Of a stretch of DNA of 64,000 nucleotides, positions 23,495 through 33,860 are shown in pieces. This DNA is from Kondoa malvinella (lineage: Eukaryota > Basidiomycota > Agaricostilbomycetes > Agaricostilbales > Kondoaceae): positions 620,001 through 684,000 of the forward strand of contig BCIM01000006.1 in the NCBI GenBank assembly GCA_039545315.1. The letters run 5' to 3'. The stretch's first letter is position 1; each line of letters opens with the position of its first letter. The notes beneath the pieces were generated by a model that searched no databases, was not told the origin of the DNA, and worked only from the letters and a program-made list of their open reading frames with translations. Made by a program: the position numbers and the translations under genes.

Positions 23495-24412
23495 CTACAA
23501 CTTGCTTGAATTTTTGGGCTTCATGATCTCTAGCTTGAAGTGTAGAACGGAGGTATCTTTCGGCTTCAATTTGCCGAGCAGCGGGAGACCCTTCTTGAAT
23601 TGATCGCTCTTCTGATAAGTCTTATGTTCTTGTACGCTGCCCCATAAAGCCTGTTCGCAGATCTGAGCTCTCGGGTCATAACCTGAAATGAAGGTGCTGA
23701 CTAGGAAAGAAACGCGTTGACTGTTTTCGCGCGAGATGCCCCATGTCACAGTGTCTTCTAGCCCAGATGTCACTACCAGGTCTATCAGCTCGATCACTTT
23801 TCGCATATGGAAAGACGTACTGCCATCGAGACTGCTTTTCAAGACTTCCGGTGACGCAGCTGAGGTAAAGACGAATCGTTCTAGCACCGGCTTAGCTTGT
23901 GAGATGATCTTGGAAACTGGAGTCGCGAGCTCGTAGTGTGCCATCTCGACCTTTTCAGATGTTAGATCAAGCTTTACTCTTGCATCAGACGATCGTACCG
24001 GCGAGCCTTTTGAAGTGTCAAGAATCCCACCAAGAGTCTTCATGAAGGGTCCGTAGGCTGGCGAGTCCATCTAATCCAGAATCAAGAGGGTCCAGCAACG
24101 CCAGGAAGTGACCATACGAATTTCTTGTGACTGTCTCCAAGTCAGCTTTATGGGCAAACCTTGGCCTGGCTGCTCACGCCTCGTAAGTGTCCCATTCTAT
24201 CGATGCAAGATATCAGCATGCGCCAGAAGCTCAAACAAGGACAGCCAGCGCTCACCAATCAACCAAAGCAATTTCGTCTTGTCTTCTTCGGCGACAGCAC
24301 GCAGCACAGTCTGAAGGCCTGGCTGTGCCAACAGAGTCTTTAAAGCGTCCCTTTCTGCTGCAGCGTCATAGTCTGCCTTGGCATTAAGCAGTACATGCTC
24401 GGTTGTCGTCAT
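23495..24412 (-). CDS. Two-domain dimeric alpha/beta-barrel protein, tandem copy A
   Basis: Seven exons, minus strand: 24412..24256, 24196..24178, 24130..24118, 24070..23999, 23950..23821, 23772..23702, 23650..23495; 205 residues. It starts MTTTEHVLLNAKADYDAAAE and shows two repeats of one layout: a strand near the start, a helix, then W-[DE]-x-Y/S..H..F/Y. The first is EWDTYEAHKKFMDSPAYGPF, the second WGSVQEHKTYQKSDQF. This is the arrangement of antibiotic-biosynthesis-monooxygenase-like (ABM) barrels fused in tandem. Fungal proteins of this type are mostly uncharacterised and cytosolic. Copy B lies 243 bases upstream with the same exon phases. An in-frame ATG at 24514 would add 34 residues; copy B suggests 24412 is right. 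Confidence 0.65.
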
Positions 24413-24655
24413 TTCAGGTGCTGAAAACAGCTGGTAGAGCAGCGCGCGAAGCTTCTTGTGAGTTGGGTTAGCAAAGAGAAGAGGTAGCGATAAAGAGTTG
24501 CGTTTGTGAGACAAGAGCTATTGTACAAATTGAAGCAGGCGGTCGTCGAGGCAAGACATGCGGGTGTGCATTACATGAAAGTATGTCCGCTTGAGGATAG
24601 CTGCAGGACCTTACAATGCAACTAAATTTGCGACAGAGCGCACTACAGCTCAATC

Positions 24656-25574
24656 TCACGGCTTGAGCATCTCAAGCTTGAAATGCATCATCGACGTGTC
24701 CTTTGTAGCTGCGGCTCCAAGAGCAGGTAAAGCTTTGAGGAAGCGACTGTCCTTCTTGTATTCTAGATGTTCTTCTACACTTGTCCATGCGACCTGTAGT
24801 GGGTTCAGTATTCAGAGAGTAACGCAGCACAAGATGCTCACAAGGAAGGAAACTCGTTTACCATCCTCTCGAGCGGTGCCCCAGACTACTGGCGATTTGC
24901 CGTCCTCGATAGCATCTTTCACTGAATCCAGTATCAGTCGTGTATCGGAAGTCTACGTCAGAGTGACTCACTGCCATCGCATGCAGCCTTGAGATCATCA
25001 GATGACGAGTCGGAAGTAAAGACAAAGCGCTCCAGCATCGGCTTGTCGGACGAAATAATCTTCGAGACGGGTGTCGGAAGCTCGTAGTGCGCCATCTCGA
25101 CCTATCAACAATATTCAGGGCTGACGCTAGACGATAGACGAGAAACTTACCGGTGAGCCTTTTGATGTGTCAAGAATCCCGCCAATTGTTTCCATAAATG
25201 GTCCATAGGCTTCAGAGTCCATCTAGAGTACCGTGAGCATGTTATTGAGCAGAAGAGTCCGTTTACTTACGAAGGCCTTGTGACTGTATGAACAGACGAA
25301 TTCCATTAGACATGCTACTGACGCAGAAGCAGCAAGCCTTACGCGTCATAGCTCTCCCACTCTGGAACATATACAGCATCAGCAAGGATTTTAGCTTGCA
25401 CAAATCACTTTGCTCACCGACCAGCCATAATAACTTTGTCTTGTCCTCCTCAGCAACAGCGCGTAGCACCGCTTGGAGGCCTGGCTGTTGGACTAAGGTG
25501 GTCAATGCATCTCTTTCAGCTGCAGCATCGTAATCTGCCTTGACGTTCAACACGACATGTTCGGTTGTCGTCAT
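24656..25574 (-). CDS. Two-domain dimeric alpha/beta-barrel protein, tandem copy B
   Basis: Seven exons, minus strand: 25574..25418, 25361..25343, 25283..25271, 25222..25151, 25101..24972, 24921..24842, 24793..24656; 202 residues. The first five exons have exactly the same lengths as in copy A (157, 19, 13, 72, 130 nt), so the pair arose by a local duplication after the introns were in place. It starts MTTTEHVVLNVKADYDAAAE and carries EWESYDAHKAF and WTSVEEHLEYKKDSRF as the two H-containing repeat motifs, ending MMHFKLEMLKP. Introns differ in sequence more than exons, which argues against very recent conversion. Function unknown; an ABM-like fold is inferred from the repeat layout. Confidence 0.65.
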
Positions 25575-25968
25575 CTTGAGCAGGAGATGACGCTTTGGGG
25601 CAGTGATATTCTGAGATGGCGAGATATATAGCGAGAGGTTGCGACAGAGCAAAGAGATAGAGGCCGCAAGCTGCTGAACGTGGTACCAAGTGGTACTACA
25701 AGATAAACACTTTGCATGAACGTAAAGCGCTTGGACCATTATCATTTGACGTGGGCTGTACATCGTACATCTCGTGAGTCGTGCGGTGCTGTCATACATT
25801 GTGCTTCCCCAAGGAGTCTTGAATACAGCCCGCTATGAGAAACGACTTGCAGCACCGCATCACACCCTACCCCTGTCCGCTTTGTTTTTGCGTTCCATAC
25901 CAGCCAAAGAAATCATACATATAGTACATTCGAAGGAGAAATACAATCTCGGATTCGCACGAGTTAAT
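25575..25968. other. Interval between two-barrel gene B and TAF11
   Basis: About 390 bases. It holds the promoter side of two-barrel gene B and the 3' flank of TAF11. No further gene is supportable. Confidence 0.35.
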
Positions 25969-26808
25969 CTACTTGGAAAAGAGTTTCTTGCGTTGACTGC
26001 CGGGAGACTCGCGTTGTTTCTGCCAAAGTCGATGCGCTTCCCTCACATGTTCAGGTAGTAGCGGTCCTCGTTGTCCTTGTTGCGCTTGCACTCGACGAGC
26101 TGTCATTCGAAAACAGAAGCGATCAGACGAATCTGAATGCCAAACGACTTCCGCTGACCTTGTTCCACTATCTGACCGACGTAGGTCTTTGCTATACCAC
26201 GAAAAGCGGTAATGACCTTGTTGGTGCCTTGAGATTGGTTCGTCACATGATTGACAATCTGCCAAACGGATGAGCTCGAACATAGCGCGAACGCTTGCAA
26301 AGCTCACCTTTCGTATTGAGCCTGAAGAAAGACCAGTCTTTTTGTAGAATTCATAACGCTCATACTGATCTTCTGTGAATTGAGTGTTCATGAGATACCT
26401 GTGAGTCAGGACCCGCCCTAAGCACACAAGTCAGCGCTTCGAGAGAGACCTGACGCACGCCAAAGCTTCTCTCCTATCCGACTTCTCCTGCTCAGCATCA
26501 ACGGCCTCATCCTCCTTCAAATCATCGTCTTCAGAATCCTCTTCTTCCATTTCTTGCCCAGGTCCAGCGGTCGGCGCAACACTCGCACCAGCTTGCCCAT
26601 TAGGCATCAACATCTCTTGCGGGCTCACACTACGACTCATAGCAGGTCTAGGCGTTGATGCGTTACTGGCAGCTCCAGGGCTCATGGCTTTGCTTCGACC
26701 TCTTGCATTGGCTCGAGGTTTCTTGTTGCCTTTCTCGTTTGGTCCAGCATCTGCTTTGCGTTTGCGTGGCGCTTTAGTCCCTGTTGCGGGAGGTGAACGG
26801 CCTGCCAT
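25969..26808 (-). CDS. TAF11: TFIID subunit TAF11 (histone-fold)
   Basis: Four exons, minus strand: 26808..26459, 26398..26308, 26258..26159, 26099..25969; 223 residues. The first 115 residues are low complexity: basic (APRKRKADAGPNEKGNKK) then acidic (EEEDSEDDDLKEDEAV). The TAF11 histone fold follows: YERYEFYKKTGLSSGSIRK, IVNHVTNQSQGTNKVITAFR, GIAKTYVGQIVEQARRVQ and PLLPEHVREAHRLWQKQ, matching the alpha1-loop-alpha2-alpha3 layout of the family. TAF11 pairs with TAF13 within TFIID and supports TBP loading at RNA polymerase II promoters. The start codon (26806..26808) overlaps that of the plus-strand neighbour. Confidence 0.9.
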
Positions 26809-27312
26809 GGTTGTCGTCGGACAAGCAACAGAAATGGCAGATGAAACAATTGATGCCGCCGCTCTGGGCTTACCGCTTGCGTTTGGAGCTGCAAGAGGAG
26901 GAGGAGGGAAAAAGAGTAGAAGCGGCCGTGGTGGTGGGAACAGAGGCGGAAAGAGACAGACCTTGCCAAATCAACCTCCTCAAACGATTGTCGCTCAAGA
27001 TCGGTCTAGCGGGTCTAACAGCACTGCGTTGGGCGAGAGAGGCAATCAAGATACTAAGAGCGATGGCGAGCCTCAAGCTAAAGTCAGTGCAGATTAGATT
27101 GGGCGAACTCGAGCTAATGAGACGTGCAGCGCTCCCGTCAGCAAAGCGACAATCCCAATCCCATCAACCGCAGCAGCTCAAACACTTCCAACAGAGGAAG
27201 AGCAGGTAGAGGTCGAGGTGGAGCGAGCAGACCTCATCGAGAAGAAGGCAATTCCGGCGAAGCCTATTTCGACCCTTCATTTCTCGAAAACCCATGGTCC
27301 AACTTGGCCTGA
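26807..27312 (+). CDS. Small Gly/Arg-rich protein with PSFLENPW C-terminal motif
   Basis: Two exons: 26807..27082 and 27130..27312; 152 residues. It carries RGG-type stretches (GRGGGNRGGKR; GRAGRGRGGASR) and a defined C-terminus, EAYFDPSFLENPWSNLA. The short PSF-[LIV]-E-[DN]-PW motif recurs at the ends of small conserved eukaryotic proteins of unclear role, which I recall without a firm name. RGG content suggests RNA binding and a nuclear place. The gene starts inside the CCATGG that also holds the TAF11 start codon on the other strand, and it ends one base before the ALE1 stop codon. Confidence 0.6.
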
Positions 27313-27313
27313 A

Positions 27314-29167
27314 TCACAAGTCTTTCTTGATTCCATGGACGACCTCTTGGCCGCCTCCTTCTGTTCCGAGCATGTTGATCTGCCCTTTTGCGTCGCCATT
27401 CACTTTCTTCGCCTTTGAATTTCTGAACAAAGCACCTCCGCCAGCCCAGAAAAAGATTAAAGGAGCAATCGTCATCCAATGACCGTACCAGCCCAATCTC
27501 GACCACTGTCAAACATTCAGTACTTTTTCAAAGAAGCGAGAATGGACAACATACAGCTTTGAAAGTCGGTCTCAAATCCATCATCATGAATGGTAAAACG
27601 GCATAATTGACCGTCAACTGCGTCACGAGCACACCAGCGACTTGCCATGCTCTTCCTCTTTTTCGAACAGGCGCCTTTTCGTCGGTGATGAAGATTGGTC
27701 GGACGTTTTTGCGCATGTGTCGGGCTGCAGCTTGTAGAAGACCACCGAGGAAGAAGGTCAGGTAGTAAGCGAGGTTAAGACCATGCCAGCTGTATGTAAA
27801 TTAGTTTTGATTGCAAGATGTATATGAGAGCACGTACAGAGCGGAAGTCCCGAATGTGAGCATGGTAGAGAGGAAGCCAGCTTTCTGCCCTTTGCGCACT
27901 AGTCGTTTGTAGATTGTTTCTCTTAGCCAGACGTTCGTAAAGCAGTTCCCTGTTCGAGATAGTGATGATGCTGATCAGCACAAGACTGAATAGCAGCATT
28001 GACACGAACAGTTGTCTAGTAGGACTTTCCAATTCTCTGCTCCTTCAATACCCAGAATGCGAACATTGCGAGCGCCAGACCATTGTTCATCTTTCGCTGT
28101 TGGTTCATCGATCCGTGCAACACCAGACATAATGCATGCTGATTCTCTGCGGCGACAAACCAATCACATCAGCTAAAACCCAAAGAGATAGAGATTGGAT
28201 AAAAACGCACGCAATAGTCCAAATAGCGTAATACTTGGTCCTAGCAATCACTCCTGCCATGTTGACAAAAAATAACTTGGCCAACTTGCCATACCCTTCA
28301 AACCTCTCTGTGTTGATGACGGTATAACTGAACTTGCCCGCATACATGACAAAGATACCCATAGCCACTGATCCAATTGCTAGTCGTTTCGCTAAAGCTG
28401 TAAACCGACCAGAGGGTAGTGGAGTGGACGTGTACGAAATGTAAGCTGCGTAGTGGATACCTGGTCCGACTAGGAAAGTTGGGAAAAAGAGACAGTATCC
28501 TAGGAAAGGGAAAAAGTTGACTGGTGGGTGAGTAGTTTTGGTGTCGCGGTCGAACATTGTCCAGGCGAAGACGGTGAGCTTTTGAACCAACACCATCATG
28601 GGGCCTGTACGGAATGATGTCTATTTAGCCCGATTAGAGAGCATGATAGACATCTGTCATACCTGTGATCTCGAATTCATCAAGCGAAGTTTCCGCCCAA
28701 TACCGATAACCATGATTGATGGTTAACTGAGTCATGGTGAGACCAAATACAAGCCAAGGCCAAGGAACAGGTAATCGTTTCGTCAGACTCGGTGTGTTGA
28801 TGAACGTCTTGCACATGATGAATGTTGCTGCAGACATGAACAGCAGTTGCGCGAATCCCCATTTGAGCTGTAGGATGATGAAGATGTAGACGAAAGAGAT
28901 GATGATGGAGTAAAAGTGCTGCAATAGCTGAGGTAGGTAAGGGAGTGGGAAAGCAAGAGGGATAGAGATGAAGAGCAGCCCTATGAGCTTGACGTCTGTG
29001 CGCACGAGACTTGTGCGTCAGATCAAGTCAGAGGACAGAGAATAGCATCACGGACGATCCACTGGAGCTCCTAGAGCCTAAGCAGACAAGAGTGCATGAG
29101 CGTGTTGGAATGACGCGAAAGTTGCAAGTCCCCTCACCGAAGCTGCCTGTTCGAACAGGGAGTTCAT
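27314..29167 (-). CDS. ALE1: Lysophospholipid acyltransferase (MBOAT family)
   Basis: Eight exons, minus strand: 29167..29138, 29077..29056, 28995..28663, 28604..28211, 28146..28010, 27949..27838, 27789..27555, 27505..27314; 484 residues. Many hydrophobic spans. The MBOAT signature is WNCFTNVWLRETIYKRL followed by TFGTSALWHGLNLAYYLTFF, which contains the active-site histidine. FFPFLGYCLFFPTFLVGPG is also typical of Ale1/Lpt1. The family re-acylates lysophosphatidic acid, lysoPE and lysoPC at the ER in the Lands cycle. The first two exons are 30 and 22 nt and give MNSLFEQAASALGAPVDHVK, joining in frame through a GTCCGT donor at 29055. A basic C-terminal tail follows the last transmembrane segment. 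Confidence 0.9.
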
Positions 29168-29344
29168 CTGGTCAAAGCAAGTCAGGTCCAACACGATGCC
29201 AGCTGCCCAATTATCTCTCACGCTGCTCTGCCTTTAATCGGTCTTGGGTCGTCGCTCACGTGACCTTCAAGGTTGAAAATCTTTTTTCGACCAAGTCTCA
29301 AGGGTCTCTTACAAACAGCTGTAAGCTACTAAACACGATACAAT
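29168..29344. promoter_or_regulatory. Compact divergent promoter of ALE1 and NUG1
   Basis: Only 177 bases separate the two start codons. TCACGTGA at 29256..29263 is a perfect E-box of the bHLH type (Cbf1/USF-like) and could serve both genes. Confidence 0.5.
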
Positions 29345-31643
29345 ATGGTCAGTCCACAGCAACTTCTACGTGCTTGCAGTCATTGATCGGTATACTCTGC
29401 GACAGCCCAAGATTCGCAAGAGTTAGTCAAATATCTCGCATGCAGCAAGGTCACCCTGCTGAATGTAGATGTGGGATAACAGAGACGTCCAAGAGGACAA
29501 CGACGCATATGCGAGAAAAGATAAAGAAGAAAGTGACTGAAGCCCATCGCAAACAGAAAAAAGCAGCAAAGAAGGATGTCACTTGGAAATCTCGTCAGTC
29601 TTTTTGAGGTTGTAGCATATGGTATACGTGGGCTGAGGCTATGTCGTCGTAATGATCCAGGCGTCAAGAAGGATCCTGGTATTCCATCTCTTTTCCCTTA
29701 CAAAGAGGAAGTCCTGCAAGAAGCCATGCAGGCCAAAGCTAGGGTGAGGATACCACATGTCCCGCCGATTGACTATTCACTCACGGTTTTCACAGAAAGA
29801 GGAAGAGAAAGCCTTGAAAAAGGAAGAATCCAAAATCACAGTCGCCTCACTAGCAAACACCGTAGCGGAGCAAGAAGCTGTAGAGCCAGACACAGACTCG
29901 GAAGAAGAGGACAGCGCTGACCCAGAAGCTTCTACTTCAAACCTGAAAGCCCATGCCCGTTCTCTTCGATCCGTCATCTCCACCGCAGATATCCTCATTC
30001 AAGTACTGGATGCTCGAGACCCATTAGGCACTCGAACAATATCCTTAGAAAAGGAGATCCTCACACACAACGCTTCGCACTCTTCCAAGAAACTCGTTCT
30101 GGTGCTCAACAAGATTGACCTCGCACCGAAAGAAAACGTTCAAGCCTGGCTCACTTACCTCCGTCGATCTTTCCCTACTCTCGCTTTCCGCTCTTCTACC
30201 CAATCACAAAGAACCAACTTGTCCTCCCGAAGTCAAAATTCTACAGGAGCAGCCGCTACTTCCGCCAATGCTTTATTGACCTTGTTGAAATCCTATGCAA
30301 GAGGAACAAGCAAATCACTCACTGTCGGTGTAGTCGGTTTACCCAATGTTGGGAAATCAAGTCTTATCAACACGCTCAAACGATCGAAAGCTTGTTCTGT
30401 CGCTCCGACGCCTGGGTGGACGAAGAATGTGCAGACGGTCGTTCTTGATGGCGGGTTGAAGATTCTCGATTGCCCTGGTGTGGTTTTAGATGAGCCTACT
30501 GGGAATGTGACTGGGGATGAAGTTGCACAGAAAGTGTTGAGGAGTGCTGTAGAGGTGGATAAATTGGTTGATCCTTTGACTCCTGGTTCGTCAGGACATT
30601 GCGGACTTTCAGCTTCTGCTGATGGTACCTGTCTGGATGAACAGTCGAATTGATACTCAGCAAATGCAAGCATGAACATTTGATGATGCTATACAACATT
30701 CCTTCTTTCAGCACGACACAAGAATTCCTCATACATGTCGCTCGTGCTCGTGGAAGATTACGCAAGGTAAGCTCGTCTGTCCTCCTCCGTGTCTGAGCGG
30801 TTATGGAAGCATTGATTCTTACAGGGCGGTCTACCTGATATCACTGGTTCAGCAAAATCAGTCATAAGGGATTGGACAGCCGGTCGGATACCTTACTACA
30901 CCGTTCCACCACCTCTACCTACTGCTGCACCTCTATCAAACGACACGCCAATGGATACACCAGTGGAAACGAGCGATGCGATCGTTGGTTCTTTCGCACC
31001 TGAATTTGATTTGGATGCTTTGTTCAAGAGTGCTGATGAGGAAGCTCTGGATGGTTTGAAGGGAGTGAAAGAGTCGAAAGGTGTTGCTATGAAGAAAGGT
31101 GGATTGAGCGTGCCAGAGGGCGAAGTCAAGCTTTTGGGCGAAGATCAGGATCATAGGTGAGCTTGGGTGTCAGTTAACACCGTATGGTGATGCTAATTAG
31201 TTTACGTCCACAGCATGGAAGCGCAAGTACCTACTGCAGCACCAAAGTCGAAGAAGCGTCGTCATGTCGAGACTGAACCGATAGAGCAAGAGATTGTTTC
31301 TGTTGCTCCACCAAGCAAGAAGAAGGCTGTCACTTTCGCTTCATCGCAGCAGACTAGACTCTTCACTGATGGTGAAGCTGAATCCATGGGTCAGAACAAG
31401 GCCATTGCCAAAGCAGCCAAGAAGGACAAGAAGCGTAAACTCAAAGCTGCAAGTGGTGCAATGGACACTACCGAGGCTGTTGCTGAAGACCCTGTCGATG
31501 TCCTCACGAGGGGTTTAGAAGCGAGAACCAAGAGCTTGACTTTCCAGGATGAAGGCAAGGCTACTGGCGGAGATGATGATGCGTATGACTTTGCGTCGTT
31601 CTTTGGTAGAGAGAAGGGTCTCGAGTTGGATCAGGATGCCTGA
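29345..31643 (+). CDS. NUG1: Nucleolar GTPase of the NUG1/Grn1/nucleostemin family
   Basis: Eight exons: 29345..29347, 29406..29421, 29483..29593, 29661..29743, 29796..30585, 30645..30766, 30825..31156, 31214..31643; 628 residues. Exon 1 contributes only the ATG; the protein starts MPKIRKKTSKRTTTHMREKI, the basic N-terminus of the family. The GTPase domain is circularly permuted: DARDPLGTR, then LNKIDLAP (G4), then GLPNVGKSSLINTL (G1) and DCPGVV (G3). A coiled, charged region precedes it. The C-terminus is lysine-rich (AAPKSKKRRHVE) and acidic. Members help assemble and export 60S subunits from the nucleolus. NOG1, another 60S GTPase, is in the same window, but no operon-like link is implied. 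Confidence 0.93.
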
Positions 31644-31650
31644 TCTTTCG

Positions 31651-31735
31651 CTGTATTATACCATGGGAGAATGCATACTCTTGGACAGTTACAAATCTAT
31701 ATTACAGAAGCTTCAAGCTCGTCTGGATGCGCGGG
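31651..31735. repeat. Short dispersed near-repeat, copy 1
   Basis: About 80 bases similar to 33750..33833, with small gaps. Shared blocks include CTGTAT, ATGGGAG, CTCT, GACAGT, CTATATTACAGAAG and CTCGTCTGG. This copy lies between the NUG1 stop and the end of the minus-strand coiled-coil gene, whose last codons it overlaps. Confidence 0.5.
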
Positions 31736-32447
31736 ATGGAGGCAACCCCTTGCTGACCAGCTCTGAAACCGTAAACTGATATTGCAGTGCTTCTGCTAAT
31801 GCCTGCTTTGCGGGATCGAGTACCTCTTTCTTGTACTCTGAGGTGCTGATGCGAAGAGGTTGGTAATTTGCGTTTGCCCAGGCAAGGCGTTCTTGGAAAT
31901 TAGTCGATCGAACATCAGGTGCAAAAGGCCTTCTTCGTTGCTTTCCCTTCAGTGAGGCAAGTGGTTTGAGTGCTTCTTTCATCGCTACTTCCTGACGCTG
32001 ATACTCGCGTGCGATTTCCTGTTCGTGTTGAGTTGCCTTCGAGACGGCTTTGCCGGCCACCTAGACAATATGTAAGCTCGAATCCGTATGTCGCAGGTTG
32101 CTAACGCACTAGAATGCCCTCCCTTTTGTGCTCCACCACTAGCTTGTCGTGGGCAAGTTGTAAATCCTGAAATTTGGTATAGGCTTCTCGACACTCGTTG
32201 CCAAACATTTTGACGACGTTACGAGACAAGCCCTGGTGGTTTAATTTGGCCTCATCCATTTCTATCTTGGCTTTCTGTAAGAAAGCAGGAAGTCAGCTTC
32301 TGGAAGATTCCGCGCCTTGCTCATTACCTTTAAGGCAGCAATGGCTACTTCTGAGTATGGCGCTACAACATTGGAGTTGGTATGGGCTGCCATGGATGGC
32401 AAGTAAGGCTTCGAGCCTTTGGGAAACGCAACTTGCAAATGAGACAT
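31713..32447 (-). CDS. Unrecognised charged, helix-rich protein
   Basis: Three exons, minus strand: 32447..32328, 32274..32110, 32060..31713; 210 residues, all phase 0. It starts MSHLQVAFPKGSKPYLPSMA. The middle is rich in charged helix formers, e.g. AKIEMDEAKLNHQGL, TKFQDLQLAHDKLVVEHKRE and SKATQHEQEIAREYQRQEVA, suggesting coiled coil. I do not recognise the family. No signal peptide or membrane segment is seen. The final codons fall in a near-repeat shared with the end of the chitin deacetylase gene. Confidence 0.6.
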
Positions 32448-33046
32448 AGTAGCGGAAGAAAATAACCGGCCGACTGGATGGAAGAGGCAGTGCTGGATTG
32501 GCTAGGATGGGATGATGGTTGGGAAAGAAAAGCGAAATAGAGGAGGCTCTCGCCTTTCAGGCCCAGCTGTACAGCCTCCCAAGTCTACTTGCCAAGTGAC
32601 AGGAGCGATTACCTGCAACGAAGGTATGCGACGCCCAGATCAGTCATTGGCAGAGAATAACAGAAGTCGAGAAACTATTGAAGTCTTTAAGATAGACAGA
32701 GGACAATGAATGGGCTGTTTGGCAATGACAGGCGCTCTCCAGAGCAGCGCTTCCATGGTACTGCCCCAGTGGTGATGTATTGATAGGCGTATTGATAGGC
32801 ATACCAAGGCCGAGGTTCGGAATAGACTAGCGCCAGCTCAACCGGAATCACAAGCGTGCTCCAGCAGCAGCAGCATCCACGGTCTGCACCAAGGTCCAAC
32901 TTGTTTAGATGCCTCGAATCAAGCACAAGTCACGAAGGCAGAGAGCAAGACTATAAATCATTCTGATTATCAGTCATGGAGCAGTCTTATTGACAGAAGA
33001 GCTGACAGCCTGAGAAGAGGTGTTCCAGATTGCTGCGTGGGCGGAA
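32448..33046. other. Gene-free interval
   Basis: About 600 bases between two minus-strand genes. It holds a tiny tandem repeat of TATTGATAGGC around 32777..32803 and a GCAGCAGCAGC run near 32865. No gene is supportable. Confidence 0.35.
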
Positions 33047-33601
33047 TCAGGCCGTATACAGAGGAGGAATAGTGTCCACTAGCCTAATAAAGCCTAGTCA
33101 GGTACAGCTACTAACTGAGCGGATGCTGAAACTGACCCGTACTCCCGACGCAATTCCTCTGCGACAATGGGGATGAAAGGACCCATCTCGACTGACCAAG
33201 CATCATCGAGTCTGACGAGCGTTAACAGCGGAGGATCAACCAGACGAGCGTAGGGAAGGGAGACCTGTCAATAGTCATGAGATGACATTGAGTTAGAATC
33301 AACACGATTGGTAGCTTACGCCCTCTTTGGTGCCTCTAGCGCCAATATGGTATAGCATAGCTGTGTGGTGCAGCAACGCGAGTCAGCAGTGCAGCCAGAT
33401 CAAGGATCCCTGAACGGACCAGCATAAGCGAGCCACTGATTCGAGCATAGTGCAGATCAAGAGGGAACTCACTAGATATTGAGTAAGAGGATGCTCCGTA
33501 TGGACTCCATCTTCCCATTCCGCGCGCAGCCTCTCAGCTATTTCCTTTGATCGGACGAGTTCTTGCCTTATCACTGCTCCACTAATGCGAGCATCTCGCA
33601 T
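33047..33601 (-). CDS. Small unrecognised protein
   Basis: Exons, minus strand: 33601..33473, 33435..33420, 33360..33320, 33264..33137, 33083..33047; 116 residues. The 16-nt exon is required to keep frame: QYL / WLAYA / AMLYHIGARGTKEG; its donor is GTCCGT. The last part, GVSLPYARLVDPPLLTLVRL then GPFIPIVAEELRREYG, looks strongly constrained, yet I cannot name the family. The N-terminus is charged and helical (RQELVRSKEIAERLRAEW). The start is uncertain: coding continues upstream to about 33634 with no ATG unless an intron splits the start codon (A/TG at an AG acceptor near 33635). It is probably a conserved single-domain protein of some complex. Confidence 0.55.
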
Positions 33602-33749
33602 ACAGAAGCGGTCCTGCTTCTTCTCATAGGACACTACATTGATGCGGTCCTTTTTGGGATATCATGGTGGTCTAGGCCAAAGCCTTCCCAAAAAGAGGGG
33701 AAGATCAAGTAAACGATCTGAAAGGCGCAGCAATACCGCTCCGCTATTA

Positions 33750-33833
33750 CTGTATACTACTATGGGAGCATGTATAAATACTCTCTGACAGTCAAAACTC
33801 TATATTACAGAAGTCTCTCGTCTGGGTCCATGC
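33750..33833. repeat. Short dispersed near-repeat, copy 2
   Basis: Partner of 31651..31735. It lies just past the stop codon of the chitin deacetylase gene, on its 3' side. Confidence 0.5.
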
Positions 33834-33860
33834 TGCCTTGCTCCGCGTAATGCATCTACT

